The translations under genes were made by a program, and so were the position numbers. Positions 1 through 7,258 of a stretch of DNA of 25,445 bases are shown here, piece by piece. Location: the NCBI GenBank assembly GCA_900542765.1, contig UQOX01000031.1:1-25445 (forward strand), written 5' to 3'. Source of the stretch: an uncultured Porphyromonadaceae bacterium (GTDB lineage: Bacteria > Bacteroidota > Bacteroidia > Bacteroidales > UBA11471). Under the pieces are notes generated by a model. It was not told where the DNA came from. It did no database searches and saw nothing but the letters and a program-made list of their open reading frames with translations. Positions within the stretch are counted from its first letter, which is position 1; the number at the start of each line of letters is the position of its first letter.

Positions 1-324
1 TCAACATTGACTATGCCGAGCCGCGTCCTGTCTTCTGAAAAGATAGTGAAAGGCGAGCGCAGAGGCAAGGAGAAAACGAAGTTTTCAACATTGACTATGC
101 CGAGCCGCGTCCTGTCTTCTGAAAAGATAGTGAAAGGCGAGCGCAGAGGCAAGGAGAAAACGAAGTTTTCAACATTGACTATGCCGAGCCGCGTCCTGTC
201 TTCTGAAAAGATAGTGAAAGGCGGGCGCAGAGGCAAGGAGAAAACGAAGTTTTCAACATTGACTATGCCGAGCCGCGTCCTGTCTTCTGAAAAGATAGTG
301 AAAGGCGGGCGCAGAGGCAAGGAG
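1..324. repeat. 84-bp tandem repeat array, about 3.9 copies, open at left edge
   Basis: Four head-to-tail units begin at 1, 85, 169 and 253, with an exact 84-bp period. The fourth loses identity after 324, so it keeps 72 of 84 bases. Units are almost identical; the one difference I see is A at 56 and 140 versus G at 224 and 308, so copies 1-2 and 3-4 form two subtypes. Each unit contains two small hairpins: TCTT-loop-AAGA, and GAAAAC-GAA-GTTTTC. Because 84 is a multiple of 3, one frame stays open through the array (7-444), but it has no recognisable protein features and runs into the terminator of the neighbouring gene. I treat it as non-coding. The array may continue left of the window. There are no unique spacers, so it is not CRISPR. 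Confidence 0.93.
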
Positions 325-397
325 CAGAAAGCCCGGGTCACGAGTGGAAGGTCAGATAACCAGGGTTCATTCCTTGAAGCGAATGCTATTGATTCAA

Positions 398-428
398 GAA
401 GAGGAGGACGATATGTTGCCTCCTCTTC
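398..428 (-). terminator. Hairpin terminator after the DUF3078 gene
   Basis: A 10-bp perfect stem (398-407 pairing with 419-428, core AAGAGGAGG/CCTCCTCTT) with an 11-nt loop lies 12 bp beyond the stop codon of the minus-strand DUF3078 gene. The T-tract on the minus strand is weak (TTGAATC follows), so termination strength is uncertain. Confidence 0.6.
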
Positions 429-440
429 CTTTGTGGATAT

Positions 441-1349
441 TTAGAAATTGTATTGCAGACCGATGGCGAGGACTTCTTTGAATTGCACTTTGGCGCATTT
501 CCCTTGGCCGATGATGTTGCCGTCGGCATCTTTCTTGTCATAGGCAAATTTGATGTCGTTGTCGTAGACGAGATTGGTCGATACCGAAGCCGAAAGCCAT
601 TTGTTGATGGTCATGTTGATTTGCACGTCCCACGATACGTCGATGTTGCGGGCCTCTTTCCCGCGCATGTAGTCGGAGAAGAGGTTGAGGCGGGAGTAGA
701 GATTGACGTTTTTCATGACATCGTAGTTGAGTTCGACTTTGAGGTTGGCGCCCATCTCGTTGAGTACGTTTTTCCCTTCTTCCACACCGAAGGCCCCTTG
801 TTGGGCGAGGGCGTCATCGAGGACGAAAGTCCCTTTCCAAGTGACCGGGGTGAATACCGCCGACACGATAGGAGCCGGTGTCCAGGTGATACCGAGACCG
901 GCCGAGACATATCCCGGCGCCATGAAGCGAGAGACAAACGTGCGCTCGTTGTCGCTGCCATACTGGTAGCCGTTGGAAAATTGCGATTGGTAGGTGAGGA
1001 ATGCACTCAGGTAAAGTGATTTCTCGATTTGGAAACCGTAGTTGGAGTTGAGGTATATTTTATCGGTGGTCTTTTTCAGCGGTGCATCGCCGGTTTGGTT
1101 GAAACCGTAGTTGAGTTCTACCCGGTTCTGCCACAAATGTTTTTCATTTTTGTAGTCGGCCTGGTAAGTAAACTGGGCATCGAGAGCCAAGGCGTTCTCG
1201 CCTCCGGCGGCCCAGTTGGTAAAGCTCGACTGAGTGAATTTAAGACCCACAAAGCCGGCTTTTGTCCACAGTGAAGGCGCCTTTTCCTGGGCCGAGATGC
1301 TGGTTGCGGAAAGAAGTACCAATGCAACCAGAAAAATCGAATGTCTCAT
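441..1349 (-). CDS. DUF3078 family outer-membrane beta-barrel-like protein
   Basis: 302 residues. The N-terminus is a Sec signal peptide: a short basic start, the hydrophobic stretch IFLVALVLLSATSIS, and a likely cut near residue 20 (SAQ-EK). The mature part has the DUF3078 pattern: WTKAGFVGLKFTQSSFTNWAAGG near the start, then alternating polar and aromatic strands (LNYGFNQTGD, SNYGFQIEKSLYLSAF) and a terminal aromatic residue (LQYNF) typical of outer-membrane barrels. The family is almost confined to Bacteroidetes and its function is unknown; an outer-membrane location is inferred. It is transcribed alone, away from the rubredoxin gene, from a perfect -7 box at 1376-1383. The start is chosen because it gives a complete signal peptide. 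Confidence 0.88.
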   Translation of the reverse strand: MRHSIFLVALVLLSATSISAQEKAPSLWTKAGFVGLKFTQSSFTNWAAGGENALALDAQFTYQADYKNEKHLWQNRVELNYGFNQTGDAPLKKTTDKIYLNSNYGFQIEKSLYLSAFLTYQSQFSNGYQYGSDNERTFVSRFMAPGYVSAGLGITWTPAPIVSAVFTPVTWKGTFVLDDALAQQGAFGVEEGKNVLNEMGANLKVELNYDVMKNVNLYSRLNLFSDYMRGKEARNIDVSWDVQINMTINKWLSASVSTNLVYDNDIKFAYDKKDADGNIIGQGKCAKVQFKEVLAIGLQYNF

Positions 1350-1375
1350 AGTATTTTGTTTAAGGAGTTATGATG

Positions 1376-1383
1376 CAAAAATA
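1376..1383 (-). promoter_or_regulatory. Bacteroidetes -7 box for the DUF3078 gene
   Basis: Read on the minus strand this is TATTTTTG, a perfect match to the Bacteroidetes sigma-ABfr -7 consensus TAnnTTTG, 26 bp upstream of the start codon at 1349. No clear TTTG -33 element sits at the expected 19-21 bp spacing. Confidence 0.5.
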
Positions 1384-1428
1384 TGTAAAATAATTTTCCC
1401 GATATTATGCAATTCAACAAAAAGATGA

Positions 1429-1436
1429 TATATTTG
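1429..1436 (+). promoter_or_regulatory. Bacteroidetes -7 box for the rubredoxin gene
   Basis: TATATTTG matches TAnnTTTG perfectly and lies 73 bp upstream of the rubredoxin ATG, predicting a leader of roughly 65 nt. It diverges from the DUF3078 promoter 45 bp away. A -33 element is not obvious. Confidence 0.45.
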
Positions 1437-1509
1437 TTTTACTTCTTGATGGAAGATAAAATAAAGACGATTCCGTCGTCGTGTTATTAACTTTAAAAAT
1501 CAACTGTTT

Positions 1510-1674
1510 ATGAAAAAGTACAAATGCAGCGTGTGTGATTGGATATACGACCCGGCCGTCGGAGATCCCGAAGGGGGTATTGCTCCCGGAACCGCATTCG
1601 AAGATATTCCCGATGATTGGGTATGTCCGCTTTGTGGGGTAGGAAAAGATGATTTTGAAGAGGTAGACGAGTAG
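1510..1674 (+). CDS. Rubredoxin
   Basis: 54 residues, the normal length of a small rubredoxin. One iron atom is expected to be held by four cysteines in two CxxC knuckles: C6-SV-C9 and C39-PL-C42, the second in the classic CPLCG loop. The family residues YDP (13-15), GDPEGG and DDWVCP are also present. Rubredoxins are one-electron carriers for peroxide and superoxide reductases, rubrerythrin and similar partners. This one has its own promoter and converges on the hydrogenase operon, ending about 120 bp from its last gene. Rubredoxins (HupI/HoxR) belong to some aerobic hup clusters, but the opposite orientation here makes a dedicated hydrogenase role only a guess. Start: the only ATG giving the complete fold. 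Confidence 0.95.
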   Translation: MKKYKCSVCDWIYDPAVGDPEGGIAPGTAFEDIPDDWVCPLCGVGKDDFEEVDE

Positions 1675-1696
1675 TCCGCTTTTTCGATTTACGGAT

Positions 1697-1732
1697 AAAA
1701 GTCTCCGCTGCTTACAGGTAGTGGAGACTTTT
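1697..1732. terminator. Bidirectional terminator between rubredoxin and the hydrogenase operon
   Basis: AAAAGTCTCC (1697-1706) pairs with GGAGACTTTT (1723-1732), and inner bases (GCT/AGT) extend the stem. The A4/T4 flanks give a U-run in both directions. It ends rubredoxin transcripts rightward and hydrogenase-operon transcripts leftward. Confidence 0.75.
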
Positions 1733-1794
1733 CTTTTGGAACGATTTCAAGATTTTTTCTCGTCCATGCCGTTTTAAGAGCCGATGGGAATTTG

Positions 1795-1989
1795 TCATTC
1801 GTTTTTCTCTTCATGCTGAGGGGTCACGAACACCGCCTTCTCGCACTCTATTTTGAAGGAGGTCGGCGTTGATTCTTTCCCGGTGACGAAATCGCTCCGC
1901 ACTTTGGAGTAGTCGTAGTGTGAAAAATACACCCCATGGACAATTTTCCGGGGGCGGTTGTCGGTGAAGATAGAAGTGTCTTTATCCAT
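1795..1989 (-). CDS. Unrecognised 64-residue protein, last gene of the hydrogenase operon
   Basis: I do not recognise this protein. It is 64 residues, hydrophilic, with no signal peptide, membrane segment or cysteine pair (a single Cys at 49). Aromatic and charged residues cluster centrally (HGVYFSHYDYSKVRSDF), and the C-terminus is acidic to basic (HEEKNE). Codon choice favours G/C at third positions, like its neighbours, which supports real coding. It starts 4 bp after the hyaD stop and is followed by the bidirectional terminator, so it must be co-transcribed with the hydrogenase genes. That position suggests an accessory role in hydrogenase assembly or regulation, but this rests on context alone. 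Confidence 0.65.
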   Translation of the reverse strand: MDKDTSIFTDNRPRKIVHGVYFSHYDYSKVRSDFVTGKESTPTSFKIECEKAVFVTPQHEEKNE

Positions 1990-1993
1990 AGTA

Positions 1994-2455
1994 TCAGTGT
2001 TTTGTGTGAGTATTTATCAATTCTCGTACCTTCTCTCCGATGAGCGGAATGGCCCGCGCCACATCGGGCGACAGGTGCAGCCCGATTTTTTTTACGTTTA
2101 CGACAGAGACGGCAATGAGGTCGATGTCGGGTATCTGTTCCTGCACCATCATCGCCTCTATCATCTCTTTCAGTCCTATTTCATGGGCACTCAGTAGCGG
2201 CGGATAGTCCTGTGAATAATGGGGTTTTATGTGCCTTATCGTCCCCGGTGCGTTCCCGTCGAGCGTGGCGTCGATGAGAATCACGCGCTTGTACTCTTGC
2301 AAGAGGCCGATGAGGGCGATGCCCCCGGTACCCCCGTCGAGCAGGTCGACCCACGGGGGGAGGTTTTCTTTTTGCAAGGAATCGACGGCATGTATGCCGA
2401 CGCCCTCGTCGCACAACACGAGGTTGCCCACGCCCATGACAAGTATCTCTTTCAT
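1994..2455 (-). CDS. hyaD: HyaD/HybD-family hydrogenase maturation endopeptidase
   Basis: 153 residues, the normal size for this aspartyl-like, Ni-sensing protease. After nickel is inserted it trims the C-terminal extension of the hydrogenase large subunit. Visible signatures are the N-terminal GVGN motif, LCDEGVGIHA with E17, ID(A) with D62, and SAHE with H91. These correspond to the nickel ligands E16, D62 and H93 described for E. coli HybD. The expected substrate is the HyaB precursor encoded two genes upstream, which keeps a 15-residue tail after its final His. The gene overlaps hyaC by 4 bp (ATGA), implying translational coupling. Cytoplasmic. Confidence 0.95.
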   Translation of the reverse strand: MKEILVMGVGNLVLCDEGVGIHAVDSLQKENLPPWVDLLDGGTGGIALIGLLQEYKRVILIDATLDGNAPGTIRHIKPHYSQDYPPLLSAHEIGLKEMIEAMMVQEQIPDIDLIAVSVVNVKKIGLHLSPDVARAIPLIGEKVRELINTHTKH

Positions 2456-3237
2456 GATTCAACCCTTTCGGCTTTACGTTGTTGCCGCATCAGTTGACGC
2501 GCTCTCAGTTTCTTGGTCGCGATGACGCGTTCTTTCCGTTCTTCGGCTGCCAGCTCATCGACCAGTTGGTTGTCGGCAAACTTCCACCCGCCGATAATTG
2601 AGGAGGCGATGCCGTTGCGTTCGATGTAGTCGTGATAGAAAACCAGGTAGACATGCACAAGCATGAAAAGCACAAACACCCATAAGAAGATGTGGTGTAT
2701 GTTGCGCCACAGGAAGAACCCTCCCGTGGCGATGAGCAGCTTTTCAAAGTACGGCGCATAAAAGGCATCGGACGAGGCGGCAAACATGGCCACGCCGGTG
2801 ACGATTTGCACCGCCATGGCGACAAACAGGCCCAAGTAGGTGAGGGCGGCCAGGCTGTTGTGCCCGATGTCGTAGAGCGGTTTGGGAGAGAGGAGGAGTA
2901 TGTCGACCTTTATCGTGTCGAAGATGCTGCGCCATTGTCTCCGGGTGAGGGGTATGTAGTTGGGCCATCGGGCGAAGCGGTTCCCGGCAAAGAGCCAGTA
3001 TATGCGCACGATGAAGTTGAAGATGAAGACTCCCGCGGCTATGAAATGCGTCAGCCTCACCCAGCCGAACCAGTAGTTGTCGATGGGGGGCGTAGCGTGC
3101 ATGATGGCCGGCGGGTCGCCGATGATGTAGCCCGTGATGCACAGTATCACGATGCACAGGGCGTTTACCCAGTGGAAGATGCGCACCGGGAGTTGCCACA
3201 CATAGACTTCGGTGAGATGGGCTTTTTTGCGAATCAT
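2452..3237 (-). CDS. hyaC: [NiFe]-hydrogenase b-type cytochrome subunit
   Basis: 261 residues with four predicted transmembrane helices (about 20-40, 60-84, 128-152 and 178-202). Candidate haem b ligands are H22 (FHW), H64 (THF), H181 or H182 (NIHH) and H195 (VHVY), the arrangement of the HyaC/HupC family. The protein anchors the periplasmic hydrogenase dimer and moves electrons from the distal FeS cluster to quinone, presumably menaquinone. The C-terminal 50 residues are unusually rich in Lys, Arg and Glu (about 215-261) and probably face the cytoplasm. Gene order small subunit, large subunit, cytochrome, protease is that of E. coli hya. A 24-bp gap follows hyaB. Confidence 0.94.
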   Translation of the reverse strand: MIRKKAHLTEVYVWQLPVRIFHWVNALCIVILCITGYIIGDPPAIMHATPPIDNYWFGWVRLTHFIAAGVFIFNFIVRIYWLFAGNRFARWPNYIPLTRRQWRSIFDTIKVDILLLSPKPLYDIGHNSLAALTYLGLFVAMAVQIVTGVAMFAASSDAFYAPYFEKLLIATGGFFLWRNIHHIFLWVFVLFMLVHVYLVFYHDYIERNGIASSIIGGWKFADNQLVDELAAEERKERVIATKKLRARQLMRQQRKAERVES

Positions 3238-3261
3238 TGCAGGTCGTTTTTTAGTTGCACA

Positions 3262-4980
3262 TTACATGGTGTCGAATTGGTGTATGTGTTTGCCCTCTTC
3301 GTCATAGAGATGCACCGAGCAGGCCATGCAGGGGTCGAACGAGTGTATCGTGCGTATGATTTCGAGCGGAGCCTCGCTGTCGTGGACGGGAGTTCCCAGC
3401 AGGGAGGCTTCGAAGGCCGAACGCTGTCCCCGCACGTCGCGAGGCGATGCGTTCCAGGTCGTGGGCACCACCATCTGGTAGTTTTTTATCTTTTTGTTTT
3501 CTATGTCGACGTAGTGAGCCAGGGAGCCCCGGGGAGCTTCGGTCAGTCCGAATCCGTTTGCCTGTTGCGGCCAGGAGTCGGGTTCCCAGTAGATGTTGTT
3601 GAACATGCGCTGGTCGCCGTTCTTGATTTGCGTGAGCAGGCGTATGTAAAATTCTTCCATCCAGTGAGCCACCAGTTCCGATTCGATGGCGCGGGCCAAG
3701 GTGCGTCCCACGGTCGAGTACATGGCCTCGAAGGGAACGTGCAGTTGCGATAGGCTGCGGTCGATGAGTTCTTTGTAGTCTTCCTGTCCCGCCGCATAGG
3801 CAATGACGGCGCGGGCCAGCGGCCCTGTTTCCATGGCGAGCCCCTTGTAACGGGGTGTTTTTATCCAGCTGTATGGTTCCCGGGTGTCGAGGTGGGCATA
3901 GGGTGGGGTGGGACCCGTGTAGTCGAGGACGGTTTCTCCCACCGAAGGGTGCAGGCCGGCCTCTTTGCCCTCTTTGTAACGGTACCACGAGTTGTTGACA
4001 AACTCTTGCAGACCGTCGTCGGCTGTCGGGTCGAACTCTTCGACGTGCGACAGGTCGCGGTCGACGACAATGCCGCGCGGGCTTTTGTAGGTGCTGGTTT
4101 CACCGTAGTTTCCCATCGGGTAGTCGCCATAAGAGATGTAGTTGCGCAATCCGCCTCCGATGCGTGTCCACTCGGGATAGTAGGAGGCAATGGCGATAAC
4201 GTCGGGCAGATATACTTCATGTATGAAGTCCCGGCTCTTCTCGATAATCTCGGCCACCAGGCTCAGGCGTTCGAGGTTCAAGGCATTCGGGTCGTTGATG
4301 TTTACGGCGCAGGCCATGCCGCCCACGAGGAAGTTGGGGTGTGGATTTTTCCCGCCGAAGATGGTCTGTATTTTCACAATCTCCTTTTGCACGTCGAGTG
4401 CTTCGAGGTAGTGCGCCACGGCGATGAGGTTCACTTCGGGCGGCAGTTTGTAGGCCGGGTGACCCCAGTAACCGTTGCTGAAAATGCCCAGTTGCCCGCC
4501 GTTTACGAACTTCCCGATTTTTTGTTGCACCTCTCTGAAATAGCCCCTGGAACTTTTGGACCATGCCGAGAGCGACTGGGCTATCTCCGAGGCTTTGCCC
4601 GGGTCGGCCTTCAAGGCCGACATCACATCGACCCAGTCGAGTGCTTGCAACTGGTAGAAGTGCACGACATGGTCGTGCATGAAGAGGGCTCCCTGCATGA
4701 GGTTGCGCACCATCTCGGCGTTGGGCGGGACGACGATGCCCAATGCGTTCTCCACGGCTCTCACCGAACACAGCGAGTGTATCGAGGTGCACACACCGCA
4801 TACACGTCCCACATAGGCCCAGGCTTCGCGCGGGTCGCGGTCGCGCACGATGATTTCGATGCCGCGCACCATGGTACCGCTGCTGAACGCGTCTTCGACA
4901 ATTCCATTCTCTATATCGGCTTCAATGCGCAGATGACCCTCGATGCGGGTGACGGGGTCTACGACGATTCGTTTGCTCAT
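3262..4980 (-). CDS. hyaB: [NiFe]-hydrogenase large subunit, group 1 uptake type
   Basis: 572 residues. The Ni-Fe(CN)2CO site is carried by two cysteine pairs: the N-terminal RVCGVCTSIH motif (C61, C64, H68) and the C-terminal DPCMACSVH motif (C551, C554). The 15 residues after H557 form the extension removed by HyaD, so the encoded form is the precursor. The N-terminal VDPVTRIEGHLRIE segment and RGIE are also typical. The protein oxidises H2 and has no export signal of its own; it is expected to cross the membrane by hitch-hiking on the Tat signal of HyaA. Only 3 bp separate it from the hyaA stop. The motifs place it in group 1 (membrane-bound respiratory uptake), not in sensor or bidirectional groups. 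Confidence 0.98.
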   Translation of the reverse strand: MSKRIVVDPVTRIEGHLRIEADIENGIVEDAFSSGTMVRGIEIIVRDRDPREAWAYVGRVCGVCTSIHSLCSVRAVENALGIVVPPNAEMVRNLMQGALFMHDHVVHFYQLQALDWVDVMSALKADPGKASEIAQSLSAWSKSSRGYFREVQQKIGKFVNGGQLGIFSNGYWGHPAYKLPPEVNLIAVAHYLEALDVQKEIVKIQTIFGGKNPHPNFLVGGMACAVNINDPNALNLERLSLVAEIIEKSRDFIHEVYLPDVIAIASYYPEWTRIGGGLRNYISYGDYPMGNYGETSTYKSPRGIVVDRDLSHVEEFDPTADDGLQEFVNNSWYRYKEGKEAGLHPSVGETVLDYTGPTPPYAHLDTREPYSWIKTPRYKGLAMETGPLARAVIAYAAGQEDYKELIDRSLSQLHVPFEAMYSTVGRTLARAIESELVAHWMEEFYIRLLTQIKNGDQRMFNNIYWEPDSWPQQANGFGLTEAPRGSLAHYVDIENKKIKNYQMVVPTTWNASPRDVRGQRSAFEASLLGTPVHDSEAPLEIIRTIHSFDPCMACSVHLYDEEGKHIHQFDTM

Positions 4981-4983
4981 GGT

Positions 4984-6180
4984 TTATAACGATTGAGGGT
5001 TATCATTCTTGTCGTCTTCCAGCGTGGCCAGTGACGCATCTATTTCTTTCTCCTCCCGGTCGAGTTCCGACTCGTTTTCCCGATGTACTTCCCGATTGAG
5101 CGAGAGGTCGTCGGTGCGGTTTTTTATCAGGTTGCGTTTTTGAATGTTGGTCGCCACGGCGTGAGCCAGAATGCCCCCGATGGCCACGGCGCTGAGGCCG
5201 GCTCCGATTTTGTCGGCCGTGGCTTCGATGCCGATGCCGTGCACATGGGGAATGTGGCTGTAAAGCGGGCCGTAGTCCCAGAAATTGGCTTCGGAGCAGC
5301 CTATGCAGCCGTGTCCCGACTGTATGGGATAGCTCACGCTGTCGTTCCACTTGATTACGGCACAGGAGTTGAAGGTGTTGGGGCCTTTGCAACCCATGTA
5401 ATAGAGGCAATATCCTTTGCGGGCGTTTTCGTCGTCGAACGACTGCACAAACAGTCCCGCGTCGTAAGCCGGCCGGCGGTAGCAGGTGTCGTGTATGCGT
5501 CGGCCGTAAAAGACTTTCGGGCGTCCGGCGTTGTCGAGTTCGGGCAGGCGGTCAAAGGTCAGCATGTAGGTGATGACCCCGGCCATGACGTCGGCAATGG
5601 GAGGGCAACCCTGCACGTTGATGATGGGTTTGCCCGAGAAGATTTTCCCAACGGGTTCGGCGTGTGTCGGGTTGGGGTGGGCGTGTTGTATGCAGCCCGA
5701 CGAGGCGCAGTTGCCCCAGGCGATGATGGCCTCGGCACCGGCCGCCCCTTCTTCGAATATCGTGCGGGCATCGCGCCCGGCAATGGTGCAATAGCCGGGG
5801 CTGCCGAGCGGTATGGCTCCTTCGACCACCATCACATAATTGCCGTAGTTCTCGCGCATGGCTTTTTCGCGCAGAGCCTCGGCCTGTTCGCCTGCCGCGG
5901 CCATGAGGGTGTCGCTATATTCGAGCGAAATCATCTCCATGAGAATTTGGCTCACGAGGGGGTGAGAAGCCCGCAAGAACGATTCGCTGCAACAGGTGCA
6001 TTCCTGGAAGTGATACCACAATACCGGTTTACGGGGTTTGCGTTGCAGGGCATCTACCACTTGTGCCATACCACTGGTTTGCAACCCCAGTAGCGCGCTC
6101 ATGATGCCGCAGAATTTGAGGAATTCCCGACGTGTGTAGCCCTTGTGTCTCAATTCATCATACAAACTTTTTCTTTCCAT
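4984..6180 (-). CDS. hyaA: [NiFe]-hydrogenase small subunit with six-Cys (oxygen-tolerant type) proximal cluster
   Basis: 398 residues. A twin-arginine signal lies at 17-22 (RREFLK) followed by a hydrophobic stretch. Proximal-cluster cysteines are C61, C64, C158 and C192 plus two extra ones, C63 (ECTCC) and C163 (CASSGC). Those two positions are Gly in standard enzymes but Cys in oxygen-tolerant enzymes such as E. coli HyaA, where they build a [4Fe-3S] cluster. The distal cluster is H230, C233, C258, C264; the medial [3Fe-4S] cluster is C273, C292, C295 (no fourth Cys). A C-terminal membrane helix at about 323-345 anchors it to HyaC. A charged, acidic tail of about 45 residues follows. The gene starts 27 bp after hypE in the same operon. 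Confidence 0.97.
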   Translation of the reverse strand: MERKSLYDELRHKGYTRREFLKFCGIMSALLGLQTSGMAQVVDALQRKPRKPVLWYHFQECTCCSESFLRASHPLVSQILMEMISLEYSDTLMAAAGEQAEALREKAMRENYGNYVMVVEGAIPLGSPGYCTIAGRDARTIFEEGAAGAEAIIAWGNCASSGCIQHAHPNPTHAEPVGKIFSGKPIINVQGCPPIADVMAGVITYMLTFDRLPELDNAGRPKVFYGRRIHDTCYRRPAYDAGLFVQSFDDENARKGYCLYYMGCKGPNTFNSCAVIKWNDSVSYPIQSGHGCIGCSEANFWDYGPLYSHIPHVHGIGIEATADKIGAGLSAVAIGGILAHAVATNIQKRNLIKNRTDDLSLNREVHRENESELDREEKEIDASLATLEDDKNDNPQSL

Positions 6181-6207
6181 ATCGATTCAGTAAAAAAAAG
6201 AAGATAT

Positions 6208-7248
6208 TCAGCAAATGCGGGGCAGTTGTTCGCCGCTTGCCCGGTAGATGTTGCGGGGGGTGCCGAGCCAGGTACGCATCACCACTTCGCCGGCCCGTCC
6301 CTCGGTGACCCGACCGATGATGCGGGCTTCCCGGCCGAGCCGCGTGCCGCGGATAAGACGGAGGGCGCTCTCGGCTTCTTCGCCGGGCAATATGATGACC
6401 AGTACGCCTTCGTTGGCAACAAAGAGCGGGTCGAGACCCAGCAATTCACAGGCGGACGAGACCGCTTCGCTCACCGGGATTTCTTTTTCCTCGATTTCGA
6501 TGCGGCAGCGCGCGGCCTCGGCAATCTCGCACAGCACTTCACCCAAGCCGCCGCGTGTGGCGTCTCGCACGACATGTATGTCGTCGATGTTCGAGACCAG
6601 GCATTCGACGACCGGTGTCAGGGCCGCCGTGTCGCTCTTGATGCGACTTTCGAGCCCCAGGTTGTTCCGGGTCGAGAGTATGCACACGCCGTGTTCGCCG
6701 AGCGGGCCGGTGACGATGATGGCGTCGCCTTTGCGCACATGGCAGGGCAGCCACTCCTGTTCGCCATAGAAGGTACCGATGCCGGCGGTGTTGATATACA
6801 CGCCATCGCCTTTGCCGTGTTCCACCACCTTGGTGTCGCCGGTAACGATATGCACGCCGGCTTCGTGGGCGGCAGCCGCCATTTCACCGACGATTTTTTC
6901 GAAATCATCGAGGCGGAATCCCTCTTCCAAGATGAAACAGGCCGAGAGATATTGGGGCTTGGCCCCGCAACACAACAGGTCGTTGACGGTGCCGTTGACG
7001 GCCAGACGTCCGATGTTGCCGCCCGGGAAAAAGAGCGGGGTCACGACAAACGAATCGCTGGTAAAAGCCACCCTGCGGCTGCCGACGGGAAGAATGGCTC
7101 CGTCGTGCCGTTGTTGCAGGAACAGGTTGTCGAAGGCCGGAAAAATGATTCTGTCGAGCAACTCCTGGGTCAGTTTGCCGCCACTTCCGTGAGCCGCCAC
7201 GATGTGGCGGTAGCGTTGCGACGACAGGGGACAAGATAGTTCTTTCAT
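6208..7248 (-). CDS. hypE: Hydrogenase maturation protein HypE
   Basis: 346 residues from the chosen start (MKELSCP). HypE belongs to the PurM/SelD-like ATPase family. It dehydrates the thiocarbamoyl group that HypF places on its C-terminal Cys, making thiocyanate as the CN- donor for the HypCD iron complex. Seen here: HGSGG near the N-terminus, the TSDSFVVTPLFFPGG ATP-binding segment, ATRGGLGE, and the terminal PRIC whose last Cys is the carrier residue. An in-frame ATG at 7287 would add 13 residues but lies inside hypD. The start at 7248 has a purine-rich AGAAGA 6 nt upstream and lies 10 bp after the hypD stop, so it is preferred. Cytoplasmic. Confidence 0.95.
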   Translation of the reverse strand: MKELSCPLSSQRYRHIVAAHGSGGKLTQELLDRIIFPAFDNLFLQQRHDGAILPVGSRRVAFTSDSFVVTPLFFPGGNIGRLAVNGTVNDLLCCGAKPQYLSACFILEEGFRLDDFEKIVGEMAAAAHEAGVHIVTGDTKVVEHGKGDGVYINTAGIGTFYGEQEWLPCHVRKGDAIIVTGPLGEHGVCILSTRNNLGLESRIKSDTAALTPVVECLVSNIDDIHVVRDATRGGLGEVLCEIAEAARCRIEIEEKEIPVSEAVSSACELLGLDPLFVANEGVLVIILPGEEAESALRLIRGTRLGREARIIGRVTEGRAGEVVMRTWLGTPRNIYRASGEQLPRIC

Positions 7249-7258
7249 AACATCTTCT

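Noticed and set aside
1..324. Possible CRISPR array
   Set aside because: The repeats are directly abutting 84-bp units with no unique spacers and no cas genes nearby.
7..444. 145-codon ORF through the 84-bp repeats, giving a 28-residue repeated peptide
   Set aside because: The open frame follows from an 84-bp period with no stop in one frame. There is no recognisable domain, signal or start context, and the ORF runs through the neighbour's terminator hairpin into its stop region.
2692..3753. 353-codon plus-strand ORF
   Set aside because: It is antisense to hyaC and hyaB, whose motifs are unmistakable. GC-rich third positions create long antisense frames.
3892..4989. 365-codon plus-strand ORF
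   Set aside because: Antisense shadow of hyaB; its composition is that of a complementary frame and it has no motif.
3262..6180. Sensor (group 2) or bidirectional hydrogenase
   Set aside because: The Tat signal, C-terminal membrane anchor, cytochrome b gene and cleavable HyaB extension all indicate a membrane-bound respiratory uptake enzyme.
6145..7239. 364-codon plus-strand ORF
   Set aside because: Antisense shadow of hypE.
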